Both the position numbers and the translations under genes were made by a program. A model generated the notes under the pieces. That model was given only the letters and a program-made list of their open reading frames with translations. It had not been told where the DNA came from and ran no database searches. 64,000 nucleotides of DNA from Prunella strophiata (lineage: Eukaryota; Chordata; Aves; Passeriformes; Prunellidae), in NCBI GenBank assembly GCA_036583965.1, contig JAZBQD010000015.1:25227810-25291809 (forward strand). The letters are read 5' to 3'. Positions 12,401 through 24,481 of the stretch are shown piece after piece (the stretch's first letter is position 1; each line of letters starts with the position of its first letter).

Positions 12401-15344
12401 CTAAAGCAGAAATTAAGCAGTGTTAGAAAATGCCCAAGTAAACACAATCTGATTTGCATGTTAAATAACCATGAAATAGATGTTTCCACTCTTGGACCAG
12501 TCTAGACACTGAGATTGGTGACAAGCATACAAGAAGTGGGCTGCAACACCATGTGCAAATAGGAGAGTAAACCTGCACATCTGCCTATCCAAACATGGCA
12601 CCTTCACAGTGTATTTCCTCCTTGCAAGCTCATTCTAAATTGGTTACTCCATGGCAAGACCTGGTATTCCTGCTTCTGGATGCTAAGCAGTATTCTTCTG
12701 GTCTTTGTGATTTGTGAAGCCAACTCAGAGCCTCACAGAAATACAGCTATTTGCTGTAAAAACCTAAAAATATAAAGCAACAATTCTGACACAACCACCA
12801 GTGTTAGGTTCACAGGAAAGCAGTTTGAAGCTCTCTCCACAGACAAAAACTGGAACACATGGTATGTTGTTCTACAAGGATAGAGGTACGTGCTGTGTGT
12901 GACACAGAACCTCTTGCCACACCAGCTTAATGTCCTATTTGGCATCTTTCAAAGAAAAAAATTCTGCTGACACTTTTATGCTTGGTAACAGCCAAGAAAA
13001 ATATGAGGAGACCTGCAGAGGTGGAAGTCTCTTATAGACCACACCCGGCAACAGGGACAAGCAGGAAGATTTCCTTAGAGCACTGTTTTGAAGAGTTTCC
13101 AGGGAAAAGAATTTGCTGTGAGGGATTATCAGCAAACAAAAAGAGCTGCCAGCTGAAAATGATCCAACCATTTGCAAGTGTATCTTCCCATTGCCTTGAA
13201 GGCAGGCCTCTCAACACCTCCATAAAAGGGCTTCAATGCAGCTTTTTTTGCCAAAAATATTTGCTTCTGTTGGATCCAGACTCCTTTCTAATGTACACCT
13301 AGTAAAAGGTATCAGGTCACGCTTCAGACTGGCTCTGAAGACTCCCAGCAGCATTTGCTAGACCTGAATAGTATCAGCATCAAGGTTGATATACTCAGAA
13401 AAGGCTTTAGGATTGAAATGTTAATAGAGTGGTGTTATGAACCTGGTGACTTAGCAGAAAGTATCTTCTGTGCTTGAGTGAAGTGAAGGAATGTAGTGCT
13501 GTAAGGCAGAGCTGAGGACAAGGAGCCAGACCAGGACCTGGAAAACAGTGAAAGATTGAAACAAGTGTGGAAACCTTGGAAAGATAGTATGGTTTTCAAG
13601 TGTTCACATATGACCAGAGCATTCTCTTCATCAAGCAGGAATCCCTAGAAAGGTGTTGCTGCTTTAAGGACAAGAAGAATGGAAACATACAGGACTGTAA
13701 ATTCATCCAGACAGATTTAGGAAATCTATGTAATAAAAATAACCATAATCAATCTTGGAAGAAATAAATGTCTCACTATAGGATCTCTGCATTGATAGCA
13801 TCAGTTTCTAAATAGTGATGTGATTCCTGAGATTTAATGAATGGATGCACTGCATATTGCCTTAGAAACCAAGCAGATGTAGAACTGACTGAAATAGTAA
13901 GTGTTGATTAAATGTGAGGAAGAGATTGTCAGTAGGAATTCTGAGGAGATATGATTAAAATTTCTTATTTTATAAAAGGTAACAGCTCAGTTGTCACAGC
14001 TGAGAGTGAGAAGACAATGTTAAAAGATTCAAGTGAAAAAAAAAAGATTGCTTATGCTTTTTAGTGGTTCTTGAAACCAGGATAACATTTTGAGAGGACA
14101 ATGATGGTCTCTGAAACACACTTCAGCCATCAGAAAATAGGTTTATAGTGCCTTTTAAGAGTTTTGATTTGTCATCAAAATTATAAGACTCTAGATGGCT
14201 TTTAATTTTTGTTGGCTCTTCCACAATATTATTATATTGTTGTCTGCAGGAGTAGGGCAGGTCACACAACAGAAACTAAATAAAGCTTTTATTGTATCAG
14301 TCATGAAAATATATTTTTGGCCTTCAGGTTTTTGCGAGCTTTATTTTCCCAAAATCATTCTCTTTCTGCTGAGGAACCAGCAATCCCCTTTCATTTGAGC
14401 TGAAATGCAGTTTCATGTGGAAGGACACTTCCATCACAAGTTAAGATGATTCATTGATGTTCATGTCCACAACCTATTGATTGTTTCTCAGAGTACTTTC
14501 TAAGACCAAGATCATTGTTTCATCTCCTATCCTAGCATTTTTTCTTGAATCTATCCAAATGAAGTTATACCATGGACAGTAAATTTTTGCTACTTTTCTA
14601 TCAAATATATATATATTTTCAAAATAAGTTCTTTATTTGGCTTCTATTTTAAACAAATAAAAGTTGTTAAAAAACAACTCTTACTTTATAGCTTTTCTTT
14701 CAATGATCCTTATTTTCTTTGTCACTGAATAATAGCTAATGTAAATGAGTAAATGCTGTAATTAAGTCCCAAGTAAAAATGACCTCCCCATCACAGCAGT
14801 TCAAGCTGTTGTATAGATCACCTTGAGATGTTGCAGTTTTGAAAAGTGCGATGTGAACTCGAATTGTTGATACTCTTAAGGCCATCTTTTATGTACTAGG
14901 CTGAAGATTATCTAATTCACAGGTTGTTTTTTACCAGCTTCTCACCTTTTTTTTTTGCTAGTTTTTCTTCAAAGAACCTCTGCTATTCCAATTCAAATGT
15001 ATTTACATTTTAGCAAAAGTTATCACTTACTATCTTTTGTTCTTTTCTATCAGACTGTTGAACTTTTCACATCTAGAGGTCAAGATTCTTCGAGATAAAT
15101 TCCTGTCTTTAGTTAAAATCAGGAGGGTAATTTAGATGTGTATGAAATAATTTAATTTTGTTTTATCAGGTCTTTTTTCCAGTTTATCTTTCCTAATCAA
15201 TTTATGAGAAAGGAGCTGTCTGGGGCTAATAAATATTCTTTGGATGAATGTAGCCCCTTTATTTTCAGGCTAGTCACATTTTGACCTGTTTTGGAGACTC
15301 TCAAGTCTCTGTCATTACTTACTGGACATTTCAAGACATCCCTG
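9451..15344. other. Long AT-rich interval, no gene recognised
   Basis: No gene or identifiable transposon is seen in nearly 5.9 kb. Items inside: a perfect 17-bp tandem duplication at 10194-10227; an AT-rich block at 12290-12480 with homeodomain-like TAAT sites and an ATTTGCAT octamer (possible conserved non-coding element, unproven); overlapping open frames on both strands at 12935-13302, which is more typical of chance than of a gene; and a short (AT)n run near 14606-14617. Confidence 0.45.
10194..10227. repeat. 17-bp perfect tandem duplication
   Basis: The unit ATGATCCTGCATGTGAC occurs twice back to back (10194-10210 and 10211-10227) without a mismatch, so the duplication is probably recent replication slippage. 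Confidence 0.95.
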
Positions 15345-16063
15345 TGTCACACTGTCCCTCTGAGAGCCACTCAGGAACCCTGGCCAGCTCCGACACGGCG
15401 GACAGAGGTGGAAGTGCAAATTAGTGCAAGTGGAAGTGCACTCAGCAGTGCCCCTGGGGGTGCAGATGGCAGCCAGGCTGTTTGCCCAGCAGCAGGAGAG
15501 ACTCAGGTGACAACGGTGAAGGAAAGGGGCCTGACCTCTCAGCAAGGGTTAATCCAAGGTTTTATTCAGGAACTCACGGGAGCTCCTGCACCTCAGGGGC
15601 CTCATGCTCAGAGCCCCGGGAGAGGTGCCAAGGTTACATTTAAAGGGAGGTGGACACCAAAAAGTAGATAACATTCACTGAGCAATAAAGAATGCCAAGA
15701 GATGTACACTAAAATATGGACATTTGGGATGGCATGTAGGGTAACACTTGGGGGGTTGACCCCTTGACCTCTGACTAATCACACGACGACTTGGACCGAA
15801 CTCTCCAGAACTTGGGATGGGATGCTGAGTGACTGACAGAGAGCCAGGGCAGGGAGATGGGAATGGTTTAGAGGAGGGGGGATACAATCTGGGATAAACC
15901 ATTTGGGGAAAATAAGGGGATGCAAAGACAAAACTATTACAAAATCTAGAAACACAGTTACAACATTCATGGCTCTGAAGCCACTGCCTGTGAATACCAC
16001 ACCTCAGCAGCAGCCAGAGGACCATGCAAGGTACCAGACTGGTCCTGTCTATTCCTAAGGACA
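15345..16063 (-). mobile_element. LTR of an endogenous retrovirus (ERVK-like?), minus strand
   Basis: This is a GC-richer block in AT-rich surroundings. Read on the minus strand it has LTR order: a U3-like part, a TATA-like TTTAAA (15639-15644), AATAAA in 'CTGAATAAAACC' (15561-15566) about 75 bases later, and a C-rich U5 ending '...GTGTGACA' at 15345. The outer end is uncertain; TGTCCTTAGG at about 16063 gives a short TGTC/GACA inverted terminus. I found no clean target-site duplication. Frames of 116-126 codons here are by-products. No internal retroviral genes flank it, so it is a solo LTR or a fragment. The class is a guess from its general look. Confidence 0.6.
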
Positions 16064-18956
16064 GACCTACACAACACTCATGATTTTTAAAGCTTCCATC
16101 TCACTGGATTGTCTGCTTGTGCAGATATTGCTTCAAGATATATCAAATATACAGCTTTTTTGACCCTTTGTCAGTTGACCAGGCCTCCATCTTCCTCTTT
16201 CCTTTGACCACCTGTCTTACTAAGAATCTTTTGTACACTAATGACAGCATTAGATACATTTTTTCTGCATTTTCAGATCTATATATGGAAGATTAAAATA
16301 ATTTTCTTTGGCCACCATTACAATGATCTTAAAATATTCAGGGATTTCCATTCTTGATAATGTATGTATTAACTCATAATGTATTTTCAATTGAAAATGT
16401 ATTATCAAGCATAATGTCCCTATTTGATAATAAAGGACTGGTTTGGATTTTGATTAGCACCATACTGACAGCTGAAAAAAACCCCAACCATTCACAGCAA
16501 CTAATCACTACTTGGACATGTTTGGCTCCTTTTATTCATCTTAGACATTTTCCCAGTGCACTGAAATTTCAAATGTCAAATGTATACAAACACCTTTTCT
16601 TCCTACCAGCACTTCTGTCAATTCAGAAAGGTTTAGAATAGTGTCCCTTGCTACAAGGCATATAAGTATTCCCAAATAATCTGCTCTCACTAGCTGTTCT
16701 TTCACTGTGTTGTTGTTCTATTTATTCCACTATTATTGCACCTCATTTTTCATCTGTCTAATAATCCTGTGGGACAGACCCTGCTTACACTCCTATTACA
16801 TCCTGCCTGCAAATTAAAGATGCAAAAGGCAATTTCCATGGATGTGGAGAGGTTGGTATAATAAATGACAATTCACAAGTGAATTTGCCTGTTCACTTCA
16901 ATTCACTTAATTAAACTAAAAGGAAGGGAAAAGTATAGAAAAGCAAACTACAGGATGCAGCAGGGGGTAAAGATATGAAGCGAAGCAAAATAAAGCAAAA
17001 ATCTGCTCAGAAGCATCAGTGTAGTTCCTGAAAACAGTGACTATACTTGAGAGATATATATACATTTATATAGTGTCTGCTCTGTCAGAAGCAGCAAATT
17101 AAGCCCCATGTAGCTGTTGGGATCCCCTACTGATGTTAATAACACCTATAATGATAATAGTTCCACAGAAAGCTTAAGATTAAATGCAAAATTTGAACCT
17201 ACATATTAGCCCTGCAGGTGTATGATGAGTCATCTCTCTACATAAACACTTGATTTTACAACTATGTATGCAAAGGATACAAACACATTTGAATATGCTT
17301 GGCTTAAAAGGCTTTCAGCCTTCATGACCTGGCTTAGGCAATGAAATGAATCTGACCACAGATATGAGATAGATAAGACTGATGTAAGGTTCAAAATTCC
17401 CAGTAACTTCAGTAGATGTGATAGTGGTGCTTTTCCCAAGCTCCAGACAAGGAAGACCACTGCATGGAATCTGTGAGTCAAGGGACATTTTTTCCTAATT
17501 CTTATGGGAACAGAAAATTCATATTGTATGTCTTGTTTCTGAGACTAAAAGTGCAGCAGAGTCCTAGTCAGAGGAAAACATATGGAAATATATGGAGTTT
17601 ATCACCTTATGTCTTCTTTTCCTTAGACTTTGCTTAGGAAGTTACAGGAGGACTTTGCTTGGATCAGATTCTGTGCACCTTTGTAAGGAATTTATTAAAT
17701 GTCTCTGAGTTGAAAATCTGCTGCTCCATAATCAGTGAAAGATTTTAATTTTGATACAGTTATAAATTCTAGATTGATTTATTGTTTCAAATTATGCTTC
17801 ATGACCTTCTCTACAAAGATTACAGATTAATAAAACCATTTACAAATGACTACATTAGGCAAATTAAGGAACTGAAATTATATTTTTGTGTTCTGGTATG
17901 CATTTCTATCAGGTAAGAGAGGAAAACTAGCACATGTTCTGCACTCTGGATTGCCCAGGAGACCTAAATGAGTCATTTGGGAGGTAGTTCACTGACTACC
18001 TGAAGTTCTATTCAAGAAAATCTTCTTTCTGTGCCTATGTCATGTATTTTTCAAATTTGGGTGCATACAGTGTCATTATAGTAATGTTTCCCTAAGGGAA
18101 GCTCACAACTCTCAAGGAATTAATTTATTTAAACTGTATTCTTTTAATGGCCACCTCAATTTGAAGCAAGTGTCCTTGGTTCCCAAAAGCTGTCAAAGGG
18201 AATGGCATGTTCTCTGTCATAGCTTCAGCACTGGAAAGAGGAACCAGACTATTTTTGGTGGAACTGCACTGAAAATAGAGAATATGTGTGAATAGTTTGG
18301 ATGTTCATATTAGTTCCTGGTGTTCGAAATGTTAAAGATTTGCTGGAAATGAAAATCTTGACTGTACAACATTTTCTACTCTCACAAATGCAGCATTCAT
18401 TTCCTGAATTATTCCTCTGGCTTGCAAGCAGGATACAGTTCTTGACAGCAGGCATCTGAAAATGCCATGACAGCCCACTGATTTATAATAGTAGAGTGAG
18501 TCACAGAGGCTTCTGGGCATCTCTTAGACCCTGACAGTGAGAGGGAGAGGTTCATGACTTCCACTCTGAAAATTTTCTCCACCCCTTATTGTGTGAGAAA
18601 ATGAGGACTTGGCTCAGGAACTGAATCAGATTGATTTAATTAAAATGGATGTAATTAAAGTATAGAGCTCTTTTACAGGAACTTCCAGGTTTCCAAATCA
18701 GCAGTGGGCTCCCTCTGGGCCTGTGTGAGGGAACATCTTAGACAGCAGAGTGAATGGTTCACAAAGATCACCAGGACCAGCACAAGCTCTGAACAGGATG
18801 ATATTGACAGCAAGAGGCTGAGGGATGCCAACATTCAGATGACATGAAAAGGAGCAAATAGACAGCCATCTATCTGATGTGACAGCAATGTAAATAAAGA
18901 CATTTTTTTTCCACAGTGTACAAATATAATACAGCTTTCTGAGAGGAGCAAGATCT

Positions 18957-18976
18957 AAAAAAAAAAAAAAAAAAAA
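18957..18976. repeat. A20 homopolymer
   Basis: A run of 20 A downstream of an AATAAA (about 18893-18898). It could be an old retroposed tail, but upstream sequence is not recognisable and no flanking duplication was found. Confidence 0.85.
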
Positions 18977-20940
18977 GATATAGACATAGCCAAATAGCTG
19001 TCCTTATCTGTACTGATTTCTCATTCCCCTTCACTTGATACAGGCTGTTTCAGCAGAGAGAAAGGCCTTTTAGGACTAAGAGAACTGCTTTTGCTGCCCC
19101 ATGGTCCCCCTAAATTTATTAGCACTTCTGAATAAAGTCTTAGTGCAGATAAATTTGTCTAGTTATTACTTGGATAAAGCTGAGATGCTTTGTGACATCT
19201 ATAGACTTTTCTACACTCATCTCTCTGGAAAAGTGGCATGTACTCTATATTCAGCACTTTTCATAGAAAAAACTCTCTTGTGGTGGGTCCATTATGGAAT
19301 TAAAAAATGCCTTTAAACATTCACTGTATAATTAGCTGAGATCTGGGCAAAGATCTTGCCAGATATAGTTTGAAAGCTGAAAATCACTCCTGGCTGCAGT
19401 CATAACTTTGAGAACTAGAGAAATTTTACCTCATAATGAAAAATTATTCTCAAATTTAGACCAGTGTCCTGTCCCACAAGTTCCCTGGTTTGGCCATACC
19501 ACACTGAGATGGTCAGGTTCCCCTAGATGTCACTGAAAAACCCTCCAGCTGTACTGCATTTTCAGGCCTTTAGATAGAGTTAGTCTCAATTTATTCACTC
19601 CACTTTAAGCATGGGTGTAAACTATTCCAAGCTAGTTTGTGAGGTTCCCTCTTTCTGAGGGTCAAAGGCAGCCCAGCCCAACACAAGGTATTTGTCTAAA
19701 ATAAGGGGGGTAAATAGCAGCCTGGTGGTACCAGAGTTGCATGGGCTCAGAATAACTGAGTCAGATGAAGCCAGATGAGGTGTACCTGTGAACACACTGA
19801 ACTAGCAGTTGTTTGAAGTGTTCATTTCATATGTTTTCTTTAACTATCCACTTCACTTTAGTTCAGCCTCTGGTTTTCTAAAAGATTGATTAAAATATAG
19901 TTCTGTACGGACCAAGCAGTTTTTCGTATTATTCAGTCATTTACAAAACATGATTTTTGAATGCCATCCAAATCAGGCACAGCAGTATAGGCCAGTGAAG
20001 TAATTTTTTATCTGATTTTGCAGTTAATCTAATTTTTTTTTAGTGCAGCTCTGTTAGTGATATGGTATTATGTGTTTTGGCATAATCCTCTAATCGAAAT
20101 GCAGTTTGGAGCCTCTTATGTTTTCTTTTTCCAAATTGTTGTGTATTGTTACAGCAGCATTTTTGAAAGATGGATATTAAATGCACCATAGATAAATATT
20201 CCTATTTTACACACTGGGAAAGGTAAATTAAGGGCTCAAACATTAACTCAAATTCTATAGTATTACAGTGAAATTTAATCTGTTGCTGAGATATGGTAAC
20301 ACAAACATAAACCAGCAAATTACTACTTTTCTCTCACATGCTAGGAGAAAAATAGTGTCAGCATGAAAACTTTGACAGAAAAATGTATGGATATCAAAAA
20401 TTTTAGCATTATAATAAATATACCTTAAGATATATTATGCCTCTACAGCAATTCCAGTAATGTCATTACAAGAGTTTGTGCTATGAGTACTAAAACACAG
20501 CATTATTAGGAGAGGAAGTAGAGACACTGCTGACAAACTGTCTCCATTTTAAGCCTCTGCTTTCAGGTTGCACATTTCTGAGCTGATATTTAACTCATTG
20601 GTCTCTCTGTGGATTTTACACAAACTGTTCAGACTGTCTGGAATACATTGTGGACTAATATTAGTATAATGGAGAAAAAAAAAGAAAAAAACAATTATTT
20701 TCCAGGGATGAAGGATTTTAGTCCTGCAATGAAATGTCTGGGGGCAGAAATCTGCCAGATGGATACAACTGCTGGACCAGAGGCTGTGGTTTCCTATTCC
20801 TGTGAGCAAGGGGTATTTTTTCTCACATATTTTTTCTCTGTGTATGGCAGAGGGATGCCTGCTCTCAAGGAACAGCATGGAATTTTTCCCTCAGGCCCTT
20901 CAAGTGTCTCCTAGGTCTTCTGAATGATCAGCAAAATATT

Positions 20941-20961
20941 CCCCCACCCCCCCCCCCCCCC
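20941..20961. repeat. Poly-C tract
   Basis: Five C, one A, then 15 uninterrupted C. A minus-strand frame reads it as poly-Gly, which is an artefact. Such tracts mis-assemble easily, so the exact length is uncertain. Confidence 0.9.
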
Positions 20962-22498
20962 ATAGGTTCCCAGTAGCCAAACTGTCCTGCTTTGTACAAG
21001 GTGGGAACGGTGAAGGAGCTGATGTAATGTACCAGTGGAGCATCATGGCTTGTCCTGAAAAAGGTTATAGGCTCAGCAATGACCAGAGTAGTAGGACTAC
21101 TGGTCTCAGCTGGGAGACTTTTGATCATGTCAAGAGTCTGGGAGGAAAGGAGCAGAGGAGGGAGGACCTGCAGCACAGCTTTTCTCATATATTTAAGCTT
21201 GTTGTAGGGCAGAGACAACCAGTTGTGGGGTCGAGGTCCAAGATGAGAAAATAAAGTGAGTATGGGATGTACTGGACCTTGTGAGAAATTAGGAACATTA
21301 TACAACTAGACAAAGTAATCATCCATGTTTGTGAGATGTGGTCTATGTGAAAAGATAGGCAAACAAATTGTTATCTGGATCATGGACTTGGCAGCTCTGG
21401 TGCAAGAAGAGAGACAGGAGCTAATGTCATAACCTTAAGGTACATGCTAAATGCCCATTATTTAAATGTTGTGTTTTAGGAGACCACATGGCCACCAGTG
21501 CACAATTACATCTGTAAATTTGGAACCCAGTTAAGACAATGTCTGGTTTCTTTTAGAAGCACTCCCAGCTGGGAGTTGTTCTGAGTCCTGCCTGTTACTG
21601 GATGCCCTTGGAATTAGATACTAAAATATTAGGCCGTAATAGCCTTGCTAAGATATCTGGAATCCTGCAGATTGTATCTCTAGTTTTCTGAAATAGCCAT
21701 TTTCACTCACCTAGGTTCAAACTGAGGACAGAAAAGCTTTACAGCAGCAGCAGCAAATGTAATGTACCTTGATCTCAAGTTCCAAGCACTACCACACTGC
21801 TAATAGCTACAGCATCAGTGGAAAATAATTGTCAGAATATAAGTCAGTGCAGGGGAATGTCAATGGTATCCATTTAAAATGAAACATTTCTTTAAAAGAG
21901 CTAGGTTAGGTTATACTCAGTTAGGTTATATACAATTTCTCAATGAACAGTTTGAGAGCTGCAATTTAGAAAATCATAAAATAAATTCTTTTTTTATAGA
22001 AAAGAAAAATTCTGTCCAGATATGAAATGTTTTAAAAACTGCCTTTTTTGGTTCATATGCTCTTTGTTGCCTGATTCAGCTGCTAAATCCATCATGGTTA
22101 ATACAACAACAAGAAAAAGGGTGGCTTTTTAAAACAAACAAAAAATGTTCTGCAGAGTCTGGATTTAATTCTTTTTATTAGTTTGTGTACATCCCAATTG
22201 TTGCTTTCTTTGCCCATGCTATAAATTTTAATCAGTGATTTATCAGTGCAAAGTGAGGTGCAAATTCCTATCAGGTTTTACAGGGGAGTGGCAAAGGGAC
22301 TCTTGGTTGAGTATTTTAGCAGAAAGATCCTGGTAGATCCTCCCTCAGCAAGTCCAGCTACATCTTCCAGTGATTTTATTGGTTACCTTGTAGCATGAGC
22401 TGCAAGAAAAGTCTATCCAGCAAGCCAGTTAATGTTCAAAACACACTAATAAGTATGTAAAAAGATCCACAGTCAACCAATTTCCATCAGAAATTTTT

Positions 22499-22530
22499 CA
22501 AAGGTTAAGCTCCCATTTTCTTAACCTTTG
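22499..22530. repeat. Inverted repeat: 11-bp arms, 10-base loop
   Basis: CAAAGGTTAAG (22499-22509) and its exact reverse complement (22520-22530) flank a 10-base spacer. It could form a hairpin in DNA or RNA. No T-run or gene is attached, and a hairpin of this size is not improbable by chance in 64 kb. Confidence 0.8.
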
Positions 22531-22975
22531 AATAAAAGCAGGTACAGAGACAGGCAGAGGAGTCCTGCTCAATAAGTTTCTTTATTTTTGTTTTATGCTT
22601 CATTTTATCAAAGTGACTGAAAAGGAGTTTAAAAAGACTACCAAAGTATCAAGGCACCAGACAATTAAAGAAGTGATACATGAAGCCAGTTTGTGTGAAA
22701 TGAAAGGTCCTGCCTCTATGGAACTACCCATTCCCAGACCATTCTCCATCCAGTGGGACTCAGGTGCCTTTATCAAGAGCTCCCAAGGAGCTGCCAATGC
22801 AAGTTTGATACCTAATCACTTTTGAAAGTCTGACCATATACACTCATTGTGTTTCTAATAAGTTTATAATATAATAACTATGCAATAACACTAATTAGAA
22901 GAGACCATTGGAGATCTAAACAGAGAACAGGGGGAAGCTAACTTCAAAACCAGAATGTTTAGTTCCCATTCTTCC

Positions 22976-22998
22976 TTTTTTTTTTTTTTTTTTTTTTT
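22976..22998. repeat. T23 homopolymer followed by GCAG
   Basis: Twenty-three T followed directly by GCAG. This mimics a polypyrimidine tract plus splice acceptor, but no supported exon follows. It is more simply a homopolymer or an old reverse-strand A-tail. Confidence 0.9.
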
Positions 22999-23519
22999 GC
23001 AGATGGGAGCTACTTGTCTCTTCTAGCTGTTCAGTGAAGGCTGGGAAAAGTCTGACTTTAAAGCTTAAGCTACAAAATAAAATTCTCATAATTTATAACA
23101 AAGCTAAGACATGAATTTACATATCTACAAAAGTCCTTGAAGTAACCTCTTACACATAAATTGAAATTCTGTGGTCTGTTTCTTGTCACTGTAAGGTTTA
23201 ACTCTGAGGAATACAAATGCACAAGATTAGAAACACAATTCTACAATAAATAATAAATGACTTTATCAATAAAAATTAACAACATGAACAATACATGGTC
23301 CCTAACAGAGTGATAACTTGGAAATATGCAGTTTCTTCACTGCTGTTTACATGCAGAGCTTGGAGAGGCAAACAGCTTGCTTCCTAATGGACTGTTACTT
23401 TGCAGGCCATTAGTGTGGAATTAATGAAAGCAATTAATTTCCCATACTTCTGTAATAACAAAGAAAGGAAAGGAAGAGCTGTCCTCCTCCCACAGCTGAT
23501 GGCTCTGTTCCTGTGCCTA
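22999..23519. other. Unassigned spacer before the SINE relic
   Basis: AT-rich, with no gene or repeat recognised. A plus-strand frame beginning at 23400 runs into the SINE-like relic and is not a credible gene. Confidence 0.4.
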
Positions 23520-23760
23520 GATCACAGTCTTGGAGGGCTGGATGATTTGGGTTCTGTTCCCACATCTTCTGCAATATTCTTCGTGACCTTGGAAAAATCA
23601 TTTGCTCTCTCCGTGCCTTAAATTCCCTTTTCACAAAAAGGAATTAATTATGCTTCATTGTTTCCAGAGAAGTGTCATTAGACCCAATTAGTTAATGTCT
23701 GGAAAGTGCTTTGAGAGCAATCTTTTGACAGATGATATTCTAAGTGCAAAGCGCCACAGT
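23520..23760 (+). mobile_element. Ancient MIR/CORE-SINE-like relic
   Basis: Landmarks of MIR-type SINEs appear in the right order: a 'TTTGGGTTCTGTTCCCA' segment (compare 'CTGGGTTCAAATCC'), the core-like 'CGTGACCTTGG...AATCATTT...CTCTCCGTGCCTTAAATTCCC' (about 23582-23630), then a 3' part 'GTTAATGTCTGGAAAGTGCTTTGAGAGC' (about 23691-23718) and 'AAGTGCAAAGCGCC'. No A-tail or target duplication survives, as expected at such age. The frames over it (23400-23621 plus, 23434-23634 minus) are artefacts. The exact amniote subfamily cannot be set by eye. Confidence 0.6.
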
Positions 23761-24450
23761 AAAAATTTGTAGCAGTCTGGCTTAGTGTTATTTGTTTAAC
23801 ACAAACAATGATCTTGGCAGTCTAGAAATGCTAATCTGATGCATTGCACAAAGATAAGATAAAATTACATTTATTTTGACTCTGATTCAGCTAGATACCA
23901 AATTACATGCCTTAATGTAAACCACTAGTTACTGAAATTTCTCTATGCAGTTATGTGTTTAATTCCCTTGAACTGAAGTCTTACTCATCATTAGTTTCTC
24001 TCACCAAAAAAAATCCTAAAGACTTCCTAAAAGTAATGTTTTTAAGTGATGGAGTCATCAGGAAAAGTGGTATAGAGTAGGGAGAAATGATCAGAAAAAG
24101 ACCAATGTTTGAAACTTCTGAGCGTGTGTTTAAAAGATAAGATCAGAATTAGGCAAAGGAAAGATCACTTTGGCGGCATTTGGAAAAAAAAAAAAAAAAA
24201 ACAAACCAAAACCAAGCCAACAAAACCACCAGAGAAGATTTATTTGAAGGTTAGAGTCATCAAGGCAGACATAACTAAAATCTTGCTAGTTACTAGTTAT
24301 TATGACCTACACAAGAGATTGAAGACTTTAAAATTTGGTGGAAAGAACTGATAAGACTTGGATACAGTGGTAGAGAAGAAGGAAAAAAGTCAGATACCAC
24401 TCATCTTTTAGACCTTAATGGCAAAGAGGATGGTGCTTATAAAAAGAAAC

Positions 24451-24481
<31 letters not shown>

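Larger units (their letters stand above)
16064..22975. other. Long AT-rich interval, no gene recognised
   Basis: No coding gene or named repeat was identified. It holds an A20 run (18957-18976), a C-run (20941-20961) and an inverted repeat (22499-22530). The frames at 20549-21305 lie on both strands around the C-run and have no visible domain. An AATAAA at about 18893 lies some 60 bases before the A20 run and resembles a processed-transcript tail, but I recognise no parent gene. Confidence 0.45.

Noticed and set aside
12935..13302. Overlapping frames on both strands (63-106 codons)
   Set aside because: No recognisable domain, no splice signals that decide a strand, and both strands open together, which suggests composition or chance.
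18700..18976. Processed pseudogene ending in AATAAA and A20
   Set aside because: The upstream sequence resembles no gene I know, and no flanking target duplication was found.
22499..22530. Hairpin as a miRNA precursor or terminator
   Set aside because: Arms are only 11 bp, far shorter than a miRNA precursor stem, and bacterial-type terminators do not apply here.
22976..23010. T23 plus GCAG as a splice acceptor
   Set aside because: No supported exon follows; a long homopolymer gives this appearance by chance.
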